A stretch of 64,000 bases of DNA from Paramecium tetraurelia. Taxonomy: Eukaryota; Ciliophora; Oligohymenophorea; Peniculida; Parameciidae. Within the stretch, counting starts at the first letter, position 1; every line of letters begins with the position of its first letter. The DNA is taken from the NCBI RefSeq assembly GCF_000165425.1, contig NW_001799644.1, positions 67,215 through 131,214 on the forward strand. Direction: 5' to 3'. This document shows, piece after piece, positions 33,693 through 47,200 of this stretch. A program made the position numbers and the translations under genes. The notes beneath the pieces were generated by a model, which made no database searches, was not told where the DNA came from, and saw only the letters and a list, made by a program, of their open reading frames with translations.

Positions 33693-35482
33693 ATGAAAAT
33701 AAATTATATGAATATATTTATATTGATTGCATTTATAGCAATTAATGCAGAACTAGTCAGAATACATGAAGAAGTAAAAGAGAGTTTTGAAGGGAACAAT
33801 AGTATAAGCAAAATTAAAATTTAGGATGGACGATTAAAAATGGAATAGTGAAAAAAGAGTTTTGTAATTCTAAATTAGTTTTTGGAGGATTTGGTGGTTA
33901 AACAGTTATTAGTAAATTATTGATTGTTCCAACTCATGCTTATATTAAAATAAGTGTGGATATTTGGAGGTAGTATGCATTGGTATGACAAAGTTTTAAT
34001 TAATGGGGATAAGTTAAAGCATACTTGGATCATGTTGAAATATAATCCGTATAGATCCAATAAAGATGTAGTGAAAATGACTATTACTTAAGTACTTTTA
34101 CTTCTGAATTTATTCACAGTGGAGCATCCATAATATTAGTGATGAGTGGGAATGGAGAGTAAAATGATAATTAAGTAATGATAAAACTTAGAACTAGTGG
34201 GGATTTCGAAACTTGGAAATTTCAATTGAATAATGTCCATAATCTTGCTAAATTTGTGATTAGGGAGATGTGGCAGAGACATGTTAAATTTGGAAGAGTG
34301 CTGCAAATAGTTGGAATGCTGCACATACAAATTTTATGGGTTAAGATGGTTGGATATCAATTAATGGGATAAGTGGATCCTCGAAATGCGGAGGTATAAG
34401 AATCACACTATAATTATAGGAGTGCCATTAATAGGAGGTTATTAAAGGTTTGGAAAAAATCAGGGATTGAGCAAGACAATCAGACTATAACCTCATTATA
34501 AATTACGATTATTAGTTCTATGGGCTAAGATCGACTCTTGGGATAATGAAAATGGATTAATTCTATTTGATGGGAAGCAAGTTTGGAACTAAAATTTTAA
34601 TAATGATAATGGATATTAAGTCAAGGTTTGTGGTAATTCTGAACCTAAATATCACACTCTATTTAAAAGGATAGATATTACAGTTGATCATTCAGGTGAT
34701 TAAGTTAAGATAGATTTTTGGTCTTCTTTAGATTCAGGTTCAGATGATGAATCCTTTGGTTTAAGGGATCTTTAGTTGTTCTATGCTCCTTGTTAGGATT
34801 AATGTGAAGTATGTAAAGGTGAATTAGGAAGTGAATGCATAAGTATTGATACACATATATCTTTAGGATGCTCTAATTATCAGTTTCAGAATGTAAAAGG
34901 ATGCTCTGAAGCATAGAGCTTTTATATATTGGAAAGAAGCTTTTATGCTTAAAAGTTTACAAGTTTGGAGGGATGGATATTAAAGGAGACTCAGTAAAAC
35001 TTAATGATCACTGATTATTAAGATAAGACAATTGTTGGAGGGCAAAATATTTTGGGAGTAGGAGCAACAGCTGAGAAGTTGTTTATCTTACCTCCTCATA
35101 CTTAATTGAGATTGGAAGTCACTTTATACAAAATTGATTTGTGGGATGGAGAAAATATAATAATTGAAGTGGATGATTAGAATATTTGGGATACCTAGAG
35201 ATTTTAAGACTCAAATGGATTCTTATATGGAACTGCTTAATTTGGTAATATAATATACGCCAGTTCAATTTTTAAACATGATAAATCAGAAGCTCTTGTA
35301 AGGATAAGATCCACCTTAGATGAAGGTGCTGATAATGGTAATAGATCTTAATAATTGTAGAATCATGGGGATTCAGAGATTTTTGTTTGATGTATGATGT
35401 AGCTACAGTGGTTGAAATATCTGATGCCTTAGAATAATATTTAATAACTTTAGGAATAGTAATGATTATTAGTTTTATCTGA
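33693..35482 (+). CDS. Secreted Cys-rich protein, one internal TGA
   Basis: Five exons (introns of 23, 23, 26 and 23 nt) give 564 codons in one frame. An N-terminal signal peptide (YMNIFILIAFIAINA) is followed by at least three copies of a module of about 190 residues. Each has a Trp-rich beta core (IKNG..., LLVLWAKIDSWD, LRLEVTLYKIDLWDGE), a W-G-x-RD or F-G-LRD element and a Cys cluster (CPQSCQICDQG, CQDQCEVCKGELGSEC). The C-terminus is hydrophobic (YLITLGIVMIISFI), fitting a GPI or membrane anchor. In the first module TGA at 33986-33988 interrupts the frame where a Trp or other residue is expected, yet everything after it is intact. Related multi-module cell-surface proteins are common in Paramecium. 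Either a recent pseudogene or a sequence error. Confidence 0.7.
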
Positions 35483-35554
35483 TACGAAATCAGTTACATT
35501 ATTTTATATAATCAACAAATTTATATATAATAATATTATGTTTATACAACCGAA

Positions 35555-36945
35555 TCACCATTCCAATACATCTAAACTCTTCTCAAAATCAGCAGAACCT
35601 TCGTAAAATTGGGAATACCATTATCTCCAATTTAATAAGGCTTGGTCAGCCTGAGATTTCATATTATATCTTAGGGTTTCTGAAAATATCTTAGCATTCC
35701 ACAATTTGACATCGAATATCACCTATCTTAATTCAGCATGAAGAAGATAAGCCGATACCCAATAAGGTAAGTAATTATTTGTAAATACAGTGTGATAGAC
35801 TTTTTATGTGAATTTTTCCACAGGTTAGATTGCCTACTTAAATAGTACCTCAAAGATGGCACTCTTAACGTATAATGCAACTGTTGCTGGACCCATCTAG
35901 AATCCAGTCGCCCAAACAGCATGGAATTTGTACTTATTAAACAGAATGACATATCCATCTAACAACAAAACATTCAAATATGGAATGAGTTCTTTGTTGA
36001 CAAGATATTGATCAAATAAAGATTTCTAGTAAGTTCTACACTTTTCAACTGGATGAGTCATTTTCTCCAAGAAATCTGGATCTTTGGCATTTTTAGTTCT
36101 CATCTCCCATCTTAGTTATACCAACCATGAGGGTATGATATCCATAGCCGAATAATGAACATAATCAAAATGTTTCATATCAGCGCCATTTTCAGGAATT
36201 TCTTGAATGTGGCAATTCACATAATTTACACTCTCAGCTCTCAAATTCAGATGTTCACTTTACTCATTCACTAGATCGTACCATCTAAATTAATAACAAA
36301 TATATGTACGGTTTTGATTCTTTGGAATGCAGCCAAATATATACGATTCCTTTGAGTTCTTTGACAAGATAAGTTTTAATTTTAACTTCTCCATCAGATA
36401 TTTTCTATAGATACTCTCCTTTCTGGTTTTTGGTTACTCTCTCAATGTCAGGATAACAATATGTTGAAACTACTTTAGGATCTAATTTATCAGAGTTAAC
36501 ACATAAGCCACTTTTACCGTCGAAAGCCCATCCATGGAATGGACATCTAATTATGATATAAAGTAATTACTCTATGCAGGATCTGAATTTTACTTAGCCT
36601 CCAATTCCTAAATTAGCACCCATATGTGGACAATAAGCAGCTACTGCATACACTGTTTTATCAGTTCCTCGATAGTATGCTATGTGTCTACCACACAATT
36701 TGATTTCTCTCACTTCTCTATTTTATTATCATTTAAACATACCCTGATTACAACTCCCCAGATCTACATAGACGATACCAGCCATTTGGATAAGAGGGAG
36801 GGCATTTTCCTCTAGGCAATTTGTTTCTTATATTGTGTTGTTCCAATTCCTCAACGATTGAAAAGAATTTGAATTTCCTGTAATACAGGTAATAGAGGAT
36901 GAAGGCTATCGATGTTAGGATGACTTCCCACGAGAAGATTGTCAT
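35555..36945 (-). CDS. Rieske oxygenase, Neverland/DAF-36-like sterol C7 desaturase
   Basis: A 438-aa protein in four exons (introns of 25, 24 and 25 nt, exact codon count). An N-terminal membrane helix (WEVILTSIAFILYYLYY) is followed by PPSYPNGWYRLCRSGEL, the start of the DAF-36/Neverland/KshA-type Rieske domain. The [2Fe-2S] ligands are CPHMGANLG and, across an intron, CPFHGWAFDG. The mononuclear iron site follows as ENGADMKHFDYVH, with two His and an Asp. Enzymes of this type introduce the C7 double bond of sterols in insects, nematodes and ciliates (Tetrahymena DES7 is one). Paramecium needs dietary sterols, so remodelling of imported sterol at the ER is the likely job. The substrate is inferred from family only. 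Confidence 0.9.
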
Positions 36946-37033
36946 TTTGAATAGGATTTAATGAAATAAATTTATATTTTATATCTTCTTTAGTATATAC
37001 AGTTATATTATTTTAATATTTAATCAGTTAACA

Positions 37034-38462
37034 ATGGCAGAGGAAGAAGATAATCAAGTAATACAATTTGAAGGAGATGACCAAGAATAAAATGTAATCA
37101 AGCAAACTATTTACTTAGGATAATCATTAAGAAAAATCTCCAATTGAATAAAAAGAGGAACAGGTTAATAATTACGATTAAAACTATAATCAAGAGCAGG
37201 AACCACATTCTAATGATCTTAAACCCCTTGAATCTGAAAAATAACCCATCTAAGTGGTTCCTGATGTTGAAGAAGGGTTTTTCAATCGAATTAAAGGATG
37301 CTCTTGCAGGAGACAGGCTGATGAAAAAACAGAAGAAAACAATGATGGATGCATTACGAAGTTAGATAAATTCATTTAGAAATACTTCACTCCTACATAT
37401 TTGCTTCTAGTATACTATTCTGTCTTTTCCACAGCATTGCTTTTCTCACTTAAATTGATCATTTAAGATTAAGATCTGTATCATGCTGAAATTTTAGGGG
37501 TATTTTAAATTTAAAAATATTAGGGCTTGTTTCTATTCGTTCAAGTTTTGAAAGGATTGCTCATCTATTTTCTGAACGATGAATGGCTTGATGAATTGCC
37601 TTATTTGGATAGTACCTTTGAGAATGGCTGGAGATTATTTAAGATAACATTCTTTGTTATAACTAATTTAGATATTTGTTATTGGATCTATTACATCTAT
37701 GCTTAAAATAAAAAGGATGGCACAATTGAACACATGATGACACTGTGTAGAATGGTAGATGCATTCTTCTTCAATTTCCCTCTTATGATAGTGTTTTTCT
37801 ATCTTTAATTGCAAGACTTACAAACCATTCAAATACCTTATCTAGTTATTGCAGGACTCAATTTGCTCCAAATAGTTAATGGATTCATGCACTTAAACTT
37901 TTTTGCTGGAAGTTCCTTCTTAAGCATCAGATGGAGCATTTAACTCATTTGTGAATTATATGTTAAACTCCTCTTAGTTGAGTCAGTGTACATTTAGTTG
38001 GCAGAATTCAATATTCAATTTGAGTACTTCGGGTTATTCTGTTTGTGTGGCCTAATTCAATTTTACTTATTCTCTGAAGATCAAGATATAATTGGATAAG
38101 TATTGTCCATAATCTATTTTCCCAATTGAAAACATTCTTTGTGATTACATTCAAGGAAGAAAGCTTTGGAATGTCAGATTTGGATTGCGATGCATAACCA
38201 GGAATTCTAAATGTTGTTGTCCAAAAATCAACGTAGTATTTTCATTTTATTTAGTTATTCCTATATTTAGAAGGCATTCAATTTCTTCTAATTGTTATCC
38301 CTCGCTTTCATTTTTTGGCTTTTTGGTGGATGGGATAACATCATGAAGAATGAGATACTCTATTATCTGTTCCTCGTAGGATTAGGATGTTTAGGTATTA
38401 TATCCTTGAACTTGTTATATGTTGTTCTAAGTGGATGGAAAAAGAACATGGTCAAACCTTGA
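37034..38462 (+). CDS. Multipass membrane protein, unidentified
   Basis: A protein of about 440 aa. The N-terminal 100 residues are acidic and polar. The rest holds eight or nine hydrophobic helices (TYLLLVYYSVFSTALLFSL, LFLFVQVLKGLLIYFL, ITFFVITNLDICYWIYYIYA, YLVIAGLNLLQIVNGFM, YYLFLVGLGCLGIISLNLLY). Introns of 25, 24 and 22 nt fit. The frame change near 38100-38160 requires a further intron of length 2 mod 3, and a 56-nt GT...AAG candidate exists. The layout recalls XK-related scramblases, but no signature confirms it. It starts 88 bp from the divergent Rieske gene. Confidence 0.7.
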
Positions 38463-38849
38463 ATTATATATTTTAATAAATTTTATTTAACCCTAATAAT
38501 TTATAATAAATTATAAAAAATAAATAATAAATATTCTGTCATAAGCTAAATTAACCAAAATTCTTATAAATCTTGAATTTTTTAAGAAGAAAGATTACAT
38601 ATTTATATAATTTGAAAGTATAATTGTGAAATCAGTAAGATTTTTTTTAATTTTTAGATAAAGAAATAGTAAAATGGAACGATATTATTATTTATCGAAA
38701 TTTTGTTATTACATCAATACATCAATCATTATCACATTTACTACTTTCTGTATATTATTATTCATATTTCAATTATCTTTCTTATTTAATAAAAAATACA
38801 TTTCTTTATTAAAATTAATTTAAAAATTATTATCTTATTTTTAAATTAA
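38463..38849. other. AT-rich intergenic region
   Basis: About 390 bp of very AT-rich DNA between convergent 3' ends. No gene, repeat or RNA is visible. Confidence 0.6.
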
Positions 38850-39468
38850 TCATTAATAGAAAAATAGAATGCTCCATTACCATTCTAAAATCCTTGTGAT
38901 GAAGATAGAATCTTAAGATTTTACTGCCAATACTTAGCACTTTCTCAATGTGGTTATTGCTTTGATTTTTATAAGAGAAGTCCCAAAATTAATATTATAC
39001 AGGCACAAGCTCTGGATTAATTTCTAAGGCCTCTATTCTCTATTATTATTTAATTCGTGATAGTTAAAGGTCTAATCCATTACCAGAATATTGCCTATGC
39101 ATTTCATTTTCCCCTTATCTTCAATAGGCAAGAAATTAAGGCAAGCACAATAATGTAATAAATACAGATTTAATTCGTTCAGAAATATATAATAATAGAG
39201 ATCAAGATAGCACGGCCTAAATACCCAATCGGCCTTTGATTGTGATTTTATTTTTTAGAATTGAATTTAAACCAATTCTAGTTTCAAGTGGTTTAGAAAT
39301 CCCTATTACAAATTTGTGTTGTTGTAAGGTGGTTAAGAAATTATCCTGGTCTTGCAAAATGGGCTATTCATTCAAATCTGTGTCTATGAACTCCCACTCA
39401 TTTAGTTTTGATGAAGTTGAGTGATCAACTTATGATAGCTTTTTCTGGATTTTTTCATGTGTTTCCAT
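38850..39468 (-). CDS. Small unidentified gene, one unresolved frame change
   Basis: From ATG 39468 a convincing frame runs about 80 codons (KLNEWEFIDTDLNEQPIL, HKFVIGISKPLETRIGLN, KNKITIKGRLGIQ). It must change frame near 39205, after which the coding character continues to TGA 38850 (KGKMKCIGNILVMDQTFNYH, NFGTSLIKIKAITTLRK). No canonical short intron is found at the switch. The opposite strand also carries open frames in this stretch but with less protein-like composition and no suitable ATG. Family unknown. It could be a gene with an odd intron or a young pseudogene. Confidence 0.5.
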
Positions 39469-39853
39469 ATAAGCGATTGATATATTTATCGAAATTATTA
39501 TAGTGTTATCTTAATTTTAATAATAATCACTAAATCATATTACTTCAGTGAGGCCAATTAAATAACAATAATTTTCAATCAATTTTATTTCTCACCTAAA
39601 CCTCGAGCCCTAACTGCTCCTTATTACTAATTACAGTCTTCTCTAATGTACAATTGAATGAAAAACAATAGTAAAACTACCTCATAACAGGAGAGACAAT
39701 TTTACTGGGAGAACAAGTAGTTGAATTAATTAATATAAATTCTAAACTTTGATTCCTAAGTTAAAGTAGCTATAAGATATTATGAAATAAAAAAACTGAA
39801 TATTATCACGTAATAATTAATTTGTATTTATAAAACAATTTAATCCAACATCA
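39469..39853. other. AT-rich intergenic region
   Basis: A 385-bp spacer between divergent genes with no coding character, repeat or RNA that I can see. Confidence 0.6.
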
Positions 39854-41222
39854 ATGGGATCTAAGAATTCAAAAGAAACAAGTAAGATTTACAAAGATAA
39901 CTTTAGGTTCAAATGACGCTGCATAGATAAATTTAAAATAGGAGAAGAAATAGGGTCAAGTTGAATCGAATTAGAAATCTAATTCAAGGAGTTTGAAGAC
40001 CAAAATGAAATCGTTGCCAAATAAAGAGTAATTCATGAACGATGTGCCTTAATTAGAGGAAGAATAGCCTTAACAACACTAAATAACATTCTATAAGGGG
40101 GATTTTGAGAATCAAAATTTTCCTCAATTAGATCAGTCAACAGTTTTCAATAATAATGCTCAAAGCTAGTTAAAAGAGCAAGGGATAGGCTCATCTCTGG
40201 ATGCTAACGTAGAAATTCATGACGATCAAGCTATGGACGTGAATGGATGCAGAAACAAATTGAGAAACAATAGGCTGTTTTAGATGGAAGAACATGATCC
40301 TATAATAGTAGCCATTTTGGATGATTTGGAATCTAAAACATCTATTCATCATCCATCCAGTGCTTAGGCTAAGCTATATCTTGGCTCTTAAATTATGATA
40401 AAGAATCGAATTATAGCTGGCTTTTGGAGCAAGTTGGGACCGTATAAAGTAACAAATTTTCACTTCAAACCATTTGAACTTCATGAGGATTAGATTTATT
40501 ATGGGGAGTGGTTTTAATAAAAAAGAAATGGTTTTGGATTTTTGATTTGTGATGATTTTATTTATGAAGGATATTGGTTGAATGATGTTTATAACGGTGA
40601 TGGAAGGATGATTTGCAAAGATGGAAATATTTACATCGGAGAGTTCAGAAATGGCTTATTTAATGGTGATGGTTTCCATCTTAACAATGAATAAATAGTT
40701 TATGAAGGTGAATGGGAAAATGGATAAAAAAATGGAATTGGAAAAGAGTAAATGCCTGATGGATCAGTTTTTGTTGGACAGTTTCAAAAAAATTCAAGGA
40801 ATGGTTAAGGGAAACTATACAATAATAAGGAATAATTTGTGTTTGAAGGTTAATGGATACATGGAAAGGCCTTGGAATAAGGGAGAGTAATTTGGTAGGA
40901 TGGTAGAATATTTGAAGGGAAGTGGTGCAATGGAATGATGCATGGTCATGGAGTATTTATATGGCCTGGAGGCAAGAAATACATTGGGAATTATGTGAAT
41001 AATGTAAGGGATGGATATGGAGAATACTATTATCCAGATGGAAAGATTTATAAGGGAATGTGGAAAAAGGGATTAATGCATGGATAGGGAATCATAATCT
41101 ATCCAAATAACTCTCATGAGAAGGGGTAGTGGAAACAAGGAAAGAGAGTTGTAAGTTAAGAAAAGAAAGATAACGAAAAGTCTAAAAAAAAATAAGAAAA
41201 TAAGGCTCTCTTGCCACTTTGA
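39854..41222 (+). CDS. MORN-repeat protein
   Basis: A 447-aa protein in two exons (one 25-nt intron, exact codon count). It starts MGSKNSKE, a plausible N-myristoylation site. About 150 Gln/Ser/Glu-rich residues follow, then about nine consecutive MORN repeats of 23 residues (YEGYWLNDVYNGDGRM, IGEFRNGLFNGDGF, YEGEWENGQKNGIGK, FEGKWCNGMMHGHGVF, YKGMWKKGLMHGQGI). The tail is Lys-rich. MORN repeats form elongated beta sheets that bind lipids or proteins and are frequent in ciliate cortical, basal-body and PIP-kinase-like proteins. No kinase or GEF domain is attached here, so the role is structural by inference. Confidence 0.92.
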
Positions 41223-41298
41223 TAATATTTTGATATTACTTATTTTTAGAGTTATTGTAATAATAAATAAACCTAAAGTTATCTTATTCAATTATAAA

Positions 41299-44200
41299 TC
41301 ATTCTTTAAGTGCACAAATAAGTGCTGTTCCTCTTAATGTCCAATAATCAGGAGGTTAATCTAAAGTTGGTAAATCCTAAAATTATATATATTTATAATT
41401 AATTACCACAGCCAAAACGTAATTTGTACTTTGTCCTGTAGTGGATAACACACCAGCTCTAGTTTATGTTTTGTAAACAGGACAACTAATTAATTAATCA
41501 CAATTAATACCTATAATTATCAGATCTCGATTAATATTTGTCCTATTGTAAAGGTAAGAAGTGGATCACTGGCATCAACATACTCATTTGACCCTAAATA
41601 TAAATAATAATATATTACAAAATTAAGATCAGCCAGACATTTCTTCTTCCATTGAGCCCCTTCTAAGAACAGCCCATAAATAAATACACCATCAACTGGT
41701 TTGATTGAACATTGTTCCTTCTCAAATTCCTACACTTTAAATGAGAAAACAAGGTTGTCAATAGCTATGGCTGTCTTACGAGCATGAGTTTATAAAACAC
41801 CAGTTAAAAATCCTTAAGGATAAAAGAACCCTGATATCCAGAAACAATTAGGTCCTCCTGTAACAAGCCATTCCGACATGAACTTCACTCTTTCTTTCAA
41901 GTCTCTAATCCATGATGCCAAACCCTTCAACGACAAATATCCGACTTTATTCCAAACCTTTGGAACTTCATTGTTCATTAGTGAATAATACATGCTATCC
42001 AATTCTTGACTCATTACCACTATACCTTCAATAGCTTAAGCCAATCCTTACAATGTTCTGCCCATAGTTGAGAGTAAAATGTTAAAACGCTCTAATTCTT
42101 ACAATAGAACTGTAGACAAGGAGGGAATTAGATTTTTCTCTGGATTAATTTACCATAATTCTTTATTAGATTCTTCTTTGTTTAAGAGAGGAGGGAGATC
42201 ATCTTAAATACTCTTGACAAGTTCTAATACTATTTAATCAGGTGTTTTTTCTGATGATCCTCCGCCTTCTCTTGGCTATATAGACAAGATAGTTTCTAGG
42301 ATTGAGTCGCTTTCTCTTTATTGGAATGTAATATTGGCATTTTCATGCATACCAAAAACTGCAGGATCATCAGTCATGGGTAAAGATTCAACATATTTAA
42401 TATACTCTTCAACTACATTTTTCTCAGGTATTCTGTATATGTTATTTTCACAAAAGACATAGTTATCATCCAAGACCTCATTGCATATGAATTTCCTCAA
42501 AATGGTCATCAAACATCTTCTATCCCAATCATCAGTTACTCTACCTCCATAGTTGATATTACCACTGACATACAACATGGCATCCCAAGGTACAGTGTCA
42601 TTTTCGCCTAAAAGCATCTTAATGACTGTCTTTGAAGTATCAAGATCACTATCATTAAATTCATATTTGATATTCCATCCCAAAGGACCGAATTTCTTTC
42701 TTTCTTAAATAATGGCATGGAAATAGCACAATCCCATAACCAATTTATGATAGATCTCTGGTTTAGCAGCAGTATCCAAGAATTCATTAGAAATATCTTA
42801 AAGAGATCTCTTCAGATTTGCCTTCAAACCTCGAGGTGGTTCTGTTGTTAATTTAATTCCATTTTGAAGTATACTTACAGGGAAATATGAAGCAGGCATT
42901 GAAGTTAAGAACAACCTATAACTAGGGTTTACTGTTTATTTCTTGGCTGTAATATCATCCACCAATTTTTCTAAATCTGGCATAAATGTCCTTGCCAAAT
43001 GACAATTTTATAATAACACCCAACCTCCCGTTGTGGTAGCATCATTAATTTGTTTGGTTGCAATCTTTCCTTAACCTTGACCCAAAGAGATAATAGCTAA
43101 GTTTTCTTCAAAGTTTCTTTCCTTTGCGAATTTTAATATCTGTGATGTTGGATCTGCTCCTTAGGATAGTACAAATATAATAGGAGTTGTAACATCAGAG
43201 TCATTATATAATATTTCCATAGTTGTGTTTGGAGATTCCAAATAAAATCTACCAATGTTTTATTCAACGTAACTTGAGAGTGCAAATAATATTTTTTCAC
43301 TTCTAAATATCTTAATAATCATCATTTTTTCAAATTCATCCAATTTACTTTGATAAGGTTCTTCTAATTTCACAACCAAAGNNNNNNNNNNNNNNNNNNN
43401 NNNNNNNNNNNNNNNNNNNNNNNNNNNNNNNNNNNNNNNNNNNNNNNNNNNNNNNNNNNNNNNNNNNNNNNNNNNNNNNNNNNNNNNNNNNNNNNNNNNN
43501 NNNNNNNNNNNNNNNNNNNNNNNNNNNNNNNAATCAAAGCTGAAAATAAGGGTAGATCATCTTTCAAAAACTTTGGCACATTGCTGTCTCTCATTGCTCT
43601 GATTAGAACAGCATCTTCAGGTTAATTGATATCTGCTCTTTTTAATGCTCCTGCCATGACTAACACAGATTTGACTGCTCTCATACCAAAATCATAATGA
43701 TCCTGTTAACTCAACTGTTGGGAACTCAACTGATATAATTGAGTCATTTTTTGTGACAAAGACTTGGCATCTTCAAACCCTTTCTGCTTAAAGCATGATT
43801 TCAGCAATTAATTTATAATCAGGAATCATCATAGATACTGGTCTAAATAAGACCTTTAGATTGTCTGGTAATTCTGTTCTGCCTGCATATCCTGGATTCA
43901 TTGTAATGAATACTCCCACTTCTTCCTTTAAATTGATTGGTTTATCTGGATTCACAAATATAAATTATTAATCTCTTCTGATTAATGCCTATCTTACAGT
44001 TAATAATTGTTGAGCAATGACACTTAACACTTCAATATCAATACGATTGAATTCATCCAAACATGCCCAAGCTCCTTATTAAACTAAACCACTGAATAAT
44101 CTTCCCATCATCTTATATTCAATTTGATCAGAACAATTGAACACAACACAAAACATTCCCAAAGCTTTGGCCAAGTCCTTAGTTGATTCTGTCTTTCCTG

Positions 44201-47200
44201 TTCCTGCTGGTCCAGCTGGAGCTGCTCCTAATTTAATATTCAATGCTCCAGTAATTGTCATCCAACATCTGTCTGTCAAATTAGTAATAACCAATCTTGT
44301 TGTAGCTCCTAAATATTCGTATCCATAATTTAATTTAGCATTAACTTATCTCACTATAATTAGATCATTTTCATCCATATAATATCTTAATTATTATTAC
44401 CATGAGAATTCACTGATTGAACTAACATTTTCATCAGTTAAAGCATCCACAATATCTCTAGCATGAACATCTTAAGTAATCAATGCCACTATGACTTTGT
44501 GTTGAAGTGGAGTCAATGTACCTCTAACTAAGGCAGTCAATCCATTCAATGACTCATATAACAGATTATAGTGTTTTGATAAAGCAGTAGAATCATCTGT
44601 CATACTATTAATAGCTTATTCAGTATCATATGTCCAGATTAGATTCGAAATTGTGGCAACTACTTGAGCTGGTTAATTTAGTAACCAGTGATTTCTTTCT
44701 TAGGTTTCACTCTCTACTTTTCCTTGTTTCATTCTCTTCTTTAAGGATTCAATCATCTAATCTTAAACTTTCATCAACCACAATTCAACTTCTTCTTTTG
44801 TTGAAACACCCTTTACAAATGGAATCTTCTCTCCTTCTGGTGAAATCATTCCATTTACTGATCTAGCACCTTCTTCAGGTTATTCAAGTCTATAAATGGC
44901 TTCAAAACATTTCTTTAAATTTCTTTGAATTGCATCAAAATCCTATGATTTAGCCAAAATTTCCAAAAGCTCATCATTTGATAAGAAATAAAATCTTGGG
45001 AATGCCATTCTCTTTTCTTCTAAATAAGATTCTAATGCCTTTTGGATTCTATTTAATGTTTCTTTGTATTCTCTAAATTTATCTAGTAATCCACTTGCTC
45101 TATGAACTTACTTCTATGAATTAGTTTTCTTCATTATAGCCTTAAATTGTTTATCGACATTTTCAAACAAAGCATTTTCTTCCTTCAATTTTGTTTTGAT
45201 ATCCTGACTGGCAAAAATATTTTCCAAATAAATCCAATTTTTCTAAACTTATAGCCAATCATCCAAAGTTTCCTATGCAATCAACACATCCTTTTATAAT
45301 TTTTCAGCTCTCTTTCTCAACATCTTCAAGTATCTACTTCCCAATATATTATTTAAACTTGCCAAGAAATCATCTAAGGCAGCTTATAATTCATCTATTT
45401 CAGTGAGCACATAAACTTCCTTGTTCCTTAGGTTTTCAGGCTTATAGTTAACACATGTAAATTCTAGAGCCTTCCACTTTTACTCAATATCATTAAACTA
45501 GGCATCTAAGACAGCTTCCTAAGTGGCTTAAGTAGCAACTTCTTATATCTATTCTTAATAGATTCCAACTTTCATGTCCATTAAATTTCTTAATGTAAAT
45601 GTTTCAGTGATCTCAAAGTCTTATTTCAGAATCTCTTATTTGATTTGCACCCAATGATAATCTTTTAAATTTTTATTCCTTAATGCCAAGACAACAGGCA
45701 TTGTGTCTTTGAATGAAAATACCTTATCTTTTAATTCATCTAAAACTTGATTAGCTGGTAATCCCTTAGAACATCTATTGACAATCTTGGTATAATATTC
45801 TCCTTTGGCCTTAATTTCATCTGTGTTGATATCTATAAATTTTCCATCAATCCATGATTAAGTTAATTCAATCCACTCCTTTGTAGACTTCCACATTGAA
45901 TACCTGAAAATCAAATCATTCCTTAAATCCTCTAAACTCTAGAATTAAGAAGTAGGTAATCCTAAAGTGCTTTCATAATGTCTGTATTTCTTAGCATCTG
46001 CTTCTAGTTTCTTACATTGTTCATCACATTCTCCTAACTCTTTAATGGCTTAATCTAAACTCAATCCAGCATCAATGTATTTTTTATCTTAGATTATTCC
46101 ATCTAAAGCACCAATCTACTTCTCCAATTGAGGAATAAGGATATGTTGGACATCTCTTGCAAATCTATCAAGTTTAGATTCTGCTCCTTCTTCTGCATGA
46201 TGAATAGCTTATTCCAATAGATTTTATGCTTAAATGATATCAACTACATATGCTTGTTTGTCTTCTTTTTTCACTTCTATCTTATATTCATCAAGAATAT
46301 TATATATATGACCAACAAGTGAAATCTTAGATTTGATTTTATTTAATTATTTTTGAATCAATTTCAATGAATTACTTTGCTTAACAAATTCATCAATATT
46401 TGTAGTTGCTCCTTTCAAAGCAGCTGTTGATGATTACAACCATTCCTTTAATTCTTTGCATCTATTTCTTAACATTGGTTATATAAACGCATCAAATGAT
46501 TTCAATAATTCAGCTGGTAGAGGTTCCAACTTCTTTTTTAATTCAAGAGAATCAATCTTAAACAATCCCTGCATACTTTCAATAGGAATGTCCTTTTAAA
46601 ATTATTCCTTCTGCATATTGAGTACTGCAATCGTGTATTGGAATGTGTCTCCAGGATGTGCTAATTTCTCATCTTTGAAAATATTGATATTAATTTATTA
46701 GTCTTCCCAATAGGTCAATAAATGCTTATTAAAGTACTTTTCTATATATCTATCAGCTCTTTCAAATGCTTTTTCTAAAATATTTTTAACAACGCCTGTA
46801 AATGTTTCAAGTGGTGCTGAATCCAACCAATCAGAAGGATTCAAATAATTAGATTCTGGATGACCCCACTCCTCACCAACCATATCATCCCATTCTTCCA
46901 ACACAGCAACGTATTGAGTCATATCATTGTGTCTGCTCCATCTCTCAAACGCTTAAATTGCATTCAATCCTTCTCCTATACACTTTACAATGTCTGCATG
47001 AAATGTATTCAATTATGGTTTCTTTATAATCCAATGCTTAGAAATATTGGGAATCACTGTTCTTTTGTAAATTTTATTTTCATCATAAGTTCCTCCGTCA
47101 GTCTCGTCTTCCTCACTATCATCTTCAACCTTGCCCTTCTTGCCTCCTTATGGTTTTTCTGCTTACTTTTATTCCTCTGTCTTCTCTTCTTATAAATGAG

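Noticed and set aside
39236-39424. A plus-strand open frame of 62 codons opposite the small gene at 38850-39468.
   Set aside because: The minus strand has a better ATG and a more protein-like sequence over the same DNA, so the plus frame is a shadow.
46860-47195. A plus-strand hydrophobic frame of 111 codons.
   Set aside because: It is antisense to the dynein stem coding sequence.
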